The notes beneath the pieces are model-generated. The model saw only the letters and a program-made list of their open reading frames with translations, was not told the origin of the DNA and did not search any database. DNA of 64,000 bases from Pseudoxanthomonas indica (lineage in GTDB: Bacteria; Pseudomonadota; Gammaproteobacteria; Xanthomonadales; Xanthomonadaceae): assembly GCF_900167565.1 (NCBI RefSeq), contig NZ_FUZV01000002.1, positions 1,488,001 through 1,552,000 on the forward strand, in the 5' to 3' direction. The position numbers were made by a program, and so were the translations under genes. How positions within the stretch are numbered: the stretch's first letter is position 1; each line of letters opens with the position of its first letter. This document shows, one piece after another, positions 59,634 through 64,000 of the stretch.

Positions 59634-61514
59634 ATGCATCGGATGACCCGGTTTTTCCTCGTCGCACTCGCGCCCTTGCTGGCCTTGCCGGTCAGCCGTG
59701 CCCAGCAGCTCAGCCTGGACCCGCAAGACGCGCCCTTGCTCAGCGTCACCGATGACGCCAACAGCGTGCGGCTGCAGCAAGCCAAAGTCGACACCATCGT
59801 GCTGGGCGGGTTGGCCCAGACCACGGTCGAGCTGGTGTTTGCCAACCACGGCGGCCGCCTGCTGGAAGGCCAGCTCAATTTCCCTTTGCGCGATGGCCAG
59901 CGCATCACCGGCTTCGCCCTGGATATCGACGGCCACATGCGCGATGCCGTGCCGGTGCCCAAGGCCAAGGGCCGGGTGGCGTTTGAAGCCATTGAACGCA
60001 AGCAGGTGGACCCGGCGTTGCTGGAGCAGACCGCAGGCAACCACTTCCGTCTGCGGGTGTACCCGCTTCCGCCAGGCGGCACGCGCACGGTGCGGCTGGT
60101 CTACAGCGAAGATCTGGCCTTGAGCCAAGGCAAGTACCGTTTGCCGGTGTCGCTGACGCACGCGCGCGGTGTGGACGTGCTGCAGTGGTCGCTGCGGATA
60201 CAGGCCGCTGATGCGATGCCGACGGCCAGCGGCACGCTGGCGCGCGAGCTGGCGTTCAAGCGCGTCGCTGGTGGCTGGGAAACCGCCTTGCAGCGCAAGC
60301 GATACGAAGGCCGCGGCACGCTGGAACTGCAATGGCCGAATGAGCAGCAGGCACGCGTGTACACACAGCAGTGGGGCGATGAGATCTACTTCCTCGCCGA
60401 GCAGCCGTTGCCTCCCGCCATGGCCATGCCGAAACGTCGTCCGCTGCCGCAGAACGTGGCCATCCTTTGGGATAGCTCGGCTTCGGCACGCAACCGCAAT
60501 CGCGAAGCCGAGCTGAGCGTGCTGTCGCGCTACGTCGCAGCGCTGGGTACTGCTGAGGTCTCGCTGATCCGCCTGCGCGACGTGGCCGAGCCGGTGCAGC
60601 GTTTCAGCATCCGCGATGGTGATGCCAGCGGCTTGCTGGGGTCGTTGCGCGAGACAATCTACGACGGTGCCAGCCAACTGGCTGGGTGGAAGCCGCTGCC
60701 TGGCGTGCGGGAGTACCTGCTTTTCAGCGACGGCCTGGACAATTACGGCTCGCAGCAAGATCTGCCAGCGTTGCCGCCTGACGTGCGTCTGTATGCGCTG
60801 CATGCGGCAGGAGCGCATGCCGACGCCTTGCGCCTGCGTCAGTGGTCCGAAGCACGCGGTGGTCACCTGATCGCCATTGATTCCACATCGCCACAGGCCG
60901 CCGTGGATGACTTGCTGTCCGCGCCGGCGCAGTTGCTCGATGTGGAACTGGTGGGCGGTGACGACTGGGTGGTCCCGACCCGGGTGCCGCGCGACGGCGT
61001 GCTGCGCGTCGCCGGCCGGCTCACCACGCAACAAGGCCAGCTGCGCCTGCGCTATCGCGACAGCCAAGGGCAGATGCAGGACGTCAAACTGACCATCGAT
61101 GGCCGGCAGGCCGCGCTGAGCGGCCCGGTGCCGCAGACCTGGGCCAGCTACTGGATTTCGCGCTGGTCGGCCGATCCGCAGGCGCATGCCGAACAGATCC
61201 GCCAGATCAGCGAACGCTTTGGTTTGGTGAGTGCGCAGACCTCGCTGATCGTGCTGGAGACGGTGGAAGACTACGTCGAACACGACATCGCGCCGCCGGC
61301 AGAACTGCGTGAGGCGTTCGCGCTCCTGCGGCAACGCGATCGAGATCAGCGAGATGACCTGCAGCATCGACGCGTGGAGGAGGTGGCTGCCCGGTTCGAA
61401 CAACGCATCCAGTGGTGGGAGCAGGTCTGGCCCAAGGGTGTCATGCCGCGCCCGGAGCCGACCGTGGCCTACGAAGCGGCGCGCAGCGCCAGCGAAGCCA
61501 ATCGTCAGCGGTAG
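59634..61514 (+). CDS. VIT and vWA domain protein, N-terminal part (ends at an in-frame amber codon)
   Basis: A 626-residue exported protein: signal peptide MTRFFLVALAPLLALPVSRA, a VIT domain at about residues 35-160 (VELVFANHGGRLLEGQLNFP), and a von Willebrand A domain near residues 270-430 with a MIDAS-like WDSSASA. The C-terminal helices are coiled-coil-like (ELREAFALLRQRDRDQRDDL). It stops at TAG (61512-61514), but the same frame continues as the next ORF. AGGGA lies about 5 bases before the ATG at 59634; the ATG at 59643 is equally possible. Confidence 0.85.
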   Translation: MHRMTRFFLVALAPLLALPVSRAQQLSLDPQDAPLLSVTDDANSVRLQQAKVDTIVLGGLAQTTVELVFANHGGRLLEGQLNFPLRDGQRITGFALDIDGHMRDAVPVPKAKGRVAFEAIERKQVDPALLEQTAGNHFRLRVYPLPPGGTRTVRLVYSEDLALSQGKYRLPVSLTHARGVDVLQWSLRIQAADAMPTASGTLARELAFKRVAGGWETALQRKRYEGRGTLELQWPNEQQARVYTQQWGDEIYFLAEQPLPPAMAMPKRRPLPQNVAILWDSSASARNRNREAELSVLSRYVAALGTAEVSLIRLRDVAEPVQRFSIRDGDASGLLGSLRETIYDGASQLAGWKPLPGVREYLLFSDGLDNYGSQQDLPALPPDVRLYALHAAGAHADALRLRQWSEARGGHLIAIDSTSPQAAVDDLLSAPAQLLDVELVGGDDWVVPTRVPRDGVLRVAGRLTTQQGQLRLRYRDSQGQMQDVKLTIDGRQAALSGPVPQTWASYWISRWSADPQAHAEQIRQISERFGLVSAQTSLIVLETVEDYVEHDIAPPAELREAFALLRQRDRDQRDDLQHRRVEEVAARFEQRIQWWEQVWPKGVMPRPEPTVAYEAARSASEANRQR

Positions 61515-61523
61515 TCGCAGGCG

Positions 61524-62624
61524 ATGGCGGCTCCGCCGCCTCCGCCGCCTCCTGGCTCACCGGCGTATGAGGTTGCCGAGCCCAGGCCCGCAGACGTGTA
61601 CGCGCCACCGTCACCAGCAGCCGTCGCAGCTGACGCCGCCTCCAGCACCACGACCTTGGATGCGATCGCCATCGATTCCTCCGCGGCAGCCGCTTCGGAT
61701 GGCGGCGCCGCGACCGCCATCAGCGTTTCCCTGCAAGCTTGGCAACCCGACTCGCCCTACGCCAGGCGCCTGCGCGCCGCCGACGGCAAGCGCGCCTACG
61801 CGCTGTACCTGGACGAGCGCGAAGCCCATCGCGACAGCACCGCGTTCTATCTCGACGTGGCCGACATCCTGTTCGAGAAAGGTGAGCGGGACTTGGCCCT
61901 GCGCGTGTTGTCCAACCTGGCCGAACTGGGCATCGAAGATCGCGCGCTACTGCGGGTGCTGGCCTTCCGCCTCAACCAGGCCGGTGAACCCGCACTGGCC
62001 CTGCCGATACTGCAACAGGTCCGCGACATGGCCGAGGAAGAGCCGCAAAGCCACCGTGATCTGGGTCTGGTGTTGGCGGCCGTGGGCCAGGAACAAGCCG
62101 CAATCGAATCCCTGTACACCGTGGTCACGGGCGACTGGGACCGCCGTTTTGGTGGCATCGATTTAATCGCGTTGGGCGAACTCAACGCAATCGTCGCTGC
62201 CGCGAAGAAGCCGCTGGACACGCGCCGTATCGATGCGCGCTTGCTGCGGAATCTGCCGGTGGACATGCGCGTGGTGTTGAGCTGGGACACCGACAACAGC
62301 GACATGGATCTCTGGGTGACCGATCCCAATGGCGAGAAGTGCTACTACGGTTTCCGCGATACCTACCAGGGCGGACACATGTCGGAAGACCTTACCGGTG
62401 GCTACGGGCCGGAAGAGTTTGTGCTGCGCCAGCCCAAGCCGGGCAGGTACAAGGTCGAAGTGAACTTCTACGGCGAACGCCAGGCCCTGTTGACCGGCGG
62501 TACCAGCCTGCAGGTTCTGCTATTCCGTCATTACGGCAGCGGGCAAGTGGAAGTCACGCCGGTGGTGTTGCGATTTAAGCAGGCCAAGGACACGGTGCTG
62601 GTGGGCGAGTTCGAAGTGCGCTGA
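61524..62624 (+). CDS. TPR-like and DUF2135 protein, apparent C-terminal half of the VIT protein
   Basis: A 366-residue ORF in the same frame as the VIT ORF, three codons past its TAG. It opens with a proline run (MAAPPPPPPPGSPAYEV) and has no signal peptide. Residues about 90-230 are TPR-like helices (DILFEKGERDLALRVLSNLA); the DUF2135 domain covers about 245-366 (RVVLSWDTDNSDMDLWVTDP and PKPGRYKVEVNFYGERQALL). In related bacteria VIT, vWA and DUF2135 parts occur in one protein of about 1,000 residues, so this is probably a split gene. No ribosome binding site suits independent translation. Confidence 0.75.
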   Translation: MAAPPPPPPPGSPAYEVAEPRPADVYAPPSPAAVAADAASSTTTLDAIAIDSSAAAASDGGAATAISVSLQAWQPDSPYARRLRAADGKRAYALYLDEREAHRDSTAFYLDVADILFEKGERDLALRVLSNLAELGIEDRALLRVLAFRLNQAGEPALALPILQQVRDMAEEEPQSHRDLGLVLAAVGQEQAAIESLYTVVTGDWDRRFGGIDLIALGELNAIVAAAKKPLDTRRIDARLLRNLPVDMRVVLSWDTDNSDMDLWVTDPNGEKCYYGFRDTYQGGHMSEDLTGGYGPEEFVLRQPKPGRYKVEVNFYGERQALLTGGTSLQVLLFRHYGSGQVEVTPVVLRFKQAKDTVLVGEFEVR

Positions 62625-62663
62625 TGCAGATGCTTCGCTCGCTGGCCCTGGTGTTGAGAAGCT

Positions 62664-62686
62664 CCCACCGGAATCGATCCGGTGGG
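62664..62686. terminator. Hairpin between the VIT locus and the acyltransferase gene
   Basis: Perfect 9-bp stem CCCACCGGA / TCCGGTGGG with an ATCGA loop, between convergent genes. No long T tract on either strand. Confidence 0.5.
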
Positions 62687-62705
62687 GGCACACCGCGACA
62701 TCGCT

Positions 62706-63923
62706 TCAGCCTTCGCGGCTGGGCAGCTCGGTGGAGATGGCCATCGTCGACGCTGATCGCCGGGTGGGCGGCGTCTGCCGGAACTTCAAACCAAACAGCG
62801 GCCGCAGCAGCGGCACGCGCCGGATCACCTCATAGCCGGCAAAGCACAGGCCAAAAGTCAGCGCCACCAGCAGCAGGCCTTCGGGCAGGGCGGGCATGTG
62901 CAGCGGCCGCAGGTTGTACGCGGCGGTGACGATGATGCTCTGGTGCAGGATGTAGACCGGGAACACCGCCGGCACCAGGTAACGCAGCCAGGCGCTGTCG
63001 GCATGGCGGAAGCGATAGCAGAAGCCGAAGATCGCGGTGAGCGCACACCACTGGTTCAAGGCCCAGACCGCCCGCTGGCTCATGCGCAGCCAGTCCGGCG
63101 CCGGGTTGGCGTCGTCGTAGCCGCTGCCATAGAAGTACAGGATGAGCAGCGCGTAGCCTGCCACGGCAAGTCCCAGCGACCACCAGCGCACGCGCTGCAG
63201 CTGCTCCCAGAACGGCGTTGAACGCGCCAGCAAGAAGCCGAGCAGGAACTGCGGGAAGTACTGCAGATGGTTGTACAGATCGTCGAACAGGCCGTGGGTG
63301 GACGGGAAGCGGTCGAGCAACGCGATGCGGATGCCGGCCAGCCACAGCCACGGCAGCACGATCACGCTGGCGCCGCGCAGGGCCCGGCCCAGGCCCGTGG
63401 ACAGCCTGTCGACCAGGCGCGGGGTGAAGCGCGCCAGCACCCACAGCGCCACCGTATAGACCCACAGATAGGCGACGAACCACAGGTGGTTCCAGGTCGG
63501 CACGTCCAGGCAGCCGTCGTCGTCGCAGAAGTTCGGGTCGCCGGCCAGGTAGCGGCCCCAGAACGCCAGATAGCCGTCATGGAAGCCGCCGGGCATCCGC
63601 GAGTCCAGGACCTCGTAGTAGGACTGCGGCGGCACGATCACCAGCATGCCGAAGATGAGCGGCACCAGCAGCCGCCAGGAACGCGCGCCCAGAAATCCCT
63701 TGCTTCCCTTTTGCCAGAGGAAGGCGCTGGCCGCGCCGGAGACCAGGAACAGCAGCGACAGCCGCCACGGCCCGGTCATCAGCATGAACGGCTCCAGCGT
63801 CTCGCCGGCATGCGGACTTTTGACGTGCCAGTCCCAGCTCACGTAGTACATGCCCACGTGGTACAGCACCAGCAGGAAGAAAGCGCAGACGCGGATGGCG
63901 TCCAGATCGTGGCGGCGTTCCAT
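62706..63923 (-). CDS. Acyltransferase-3 family membrane protein
   Basis: A 405-residue multi-spanning O-acyltransferase. The N terminus MERRHDLDAIRVCAFFLLVL carries the conserved region with YHVGMYYVSWDWHVKSP. About ten hydrophobic segments follow, with FMLMTGPWRLSLLFLVSGAA and a late FPVYILHQSIIVTAAYNL typical of the OpgC-like subgroup. It probably acylates an exported sugar or glucan; the acceptor is unknown. I chose the ATG at 63923; an in-frame start at 63980 gives a non-conserved extension. It is convergent with the VIT locus. Confidence 0.85.
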   Translation of the reverse strand: MERRHDLDAIRVCAFFLLVLYHVGMYYVSWDWHVKSPHAGETLEPFMLMTGPWRLSLLFLVSGAASAFLWQKGSKGFLGARSWRLLVPLIFGMLVIVPPQSYYEVLDSRMPGGFHDGYLAFWGRYLAGDPNFCDDDGCLDVPTWNHLWFVAYLWVYTVALWVLARFTPRLVDRLSTGLGRALRGASVIVLPWLWLAGIRIALLDRFPSTHGLFDDLYNHLQYFPQFLLGFLLARSTPFWEQLQRVRWWSLGLAVAGYALLILYFYGSGYDDANPAPDWLRMSQRAVWALNQWCALTAIFGFCYRFRHADSAWLRYLVPAVFPVYILHQSIIVTAAYNLRPLHMPALPEGLLLVALTFGLCFAGYEVIRRVPLLRPLFGLKFRQTPPTRRSASTMAISTELPSREG

Positions 63924-64000
63924 GGCGGAATCCAGTGAGGGTAGGGCGCCATTGCCGCGCATCCTCGTGGGCGCGGCCATCCGCAGGGGACATCCGGTGC

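Overview
The window is chromosomal DNA from a GC-rich gammaproteobacterium of the Xanthomonadaceae/Lysobacteraceae (Lysobacter, Luteimonas, Pseudoxanthomonas, Stenotrophomonas or Xanthomonas type; the genus cannot be resolved by eye). The best evidence is lineage-typical gene order: greA-rpfE-recJ, a lexA-imuA-imuB-dnaE2 SOS cassette, smpB/ratA/rnfH/bamE beside the tmRNA gene, and fur/recN/hrcA-grpE-dnaK-dnaJ. Genes are dense, operons are tightly coupled (ATGA or TGATG overlaps), and no tRNA, rRNA, CRISPR array, transposase or integrase was found.

Layout. 1-2121 (minus): tip of an FMN-binding regulator gene, two small unknown genes, asnS. 2232-4432: A-type Fe-S carrier and a DUF885 peptidase-like protein. 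4415-7368: rpsF-rpsR-rplI with promoter, structured leader and terminator, then dnaB. 7375-11177: photolyase, WS/DGAT acyltransferase, OmpA-family lipoprotein. 11178-22990: an accessory adhesin island with a 2,416-residue trimeric autotransporter carrying six long cassettes, a TpgA-like lipoprotein (BamE-like plus OmpA domains), a hairpin-rich 0.7-kb region, and a membrane-anchored repeat protein whose 5' end resembles a phage-type Icd/C4 leader. The island ends in a remnant of an OmpA-family 3' end that matches the ompA gene before the island. 23068-28464: DUF218 protein, unknown protein plus proline iminopeptidase, Tex, acetyltransferase. 28517-35324: SOS mutagenesis operon lexA-imuA-imuB-dnaE2-alkB with a dyad operator; dnaE2 carries an in-frame 183-bp palindromic repeat element. 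35314-37570 (minus): two DUF1801 proteins and a GAF histidine kinase. 37655-40370: tmRNA, smpB, ratA-rnfH, bamE, fur. 40461-47174: recN, hrcA, grpE, dnaK, dnaJ. 47219-51057: acyltransferase, a prephenate dehydrogenase behind a 13-bp palindrome, MOSC protein, dapB. 51265-59552: carA, small secreted protein, carB, greA, rpfE, recJ (recJ has a short in-frame REP-like insertion). 59634-62624: a VIT/vWA/DUF2135 protein that looks split by one in-frame amber codon. 62706-63923 (minus): another membrane acyltransferase.

How it works together. Most of the window is housekeeping: translation and ribosome rescue, heat shock, pyrimidine/arginine and lysine/tyrosine precursor synthesis, replication and repair. 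The accessory content is concentrated in the adhesin island, the VIT locus, and repeat elements that have entered the coding sequences of two DNA-repair genes without breaking their frames. The most unusual region is the adhesin island: a surface adhesin with a dedicated peptidoglycan-anchoring helper, an uncharacterised membrane repeat protein, a probable structured RNA region, and duplicated ompA-type ends at its borders. All assignments are from reading the sequence; no database search was run.
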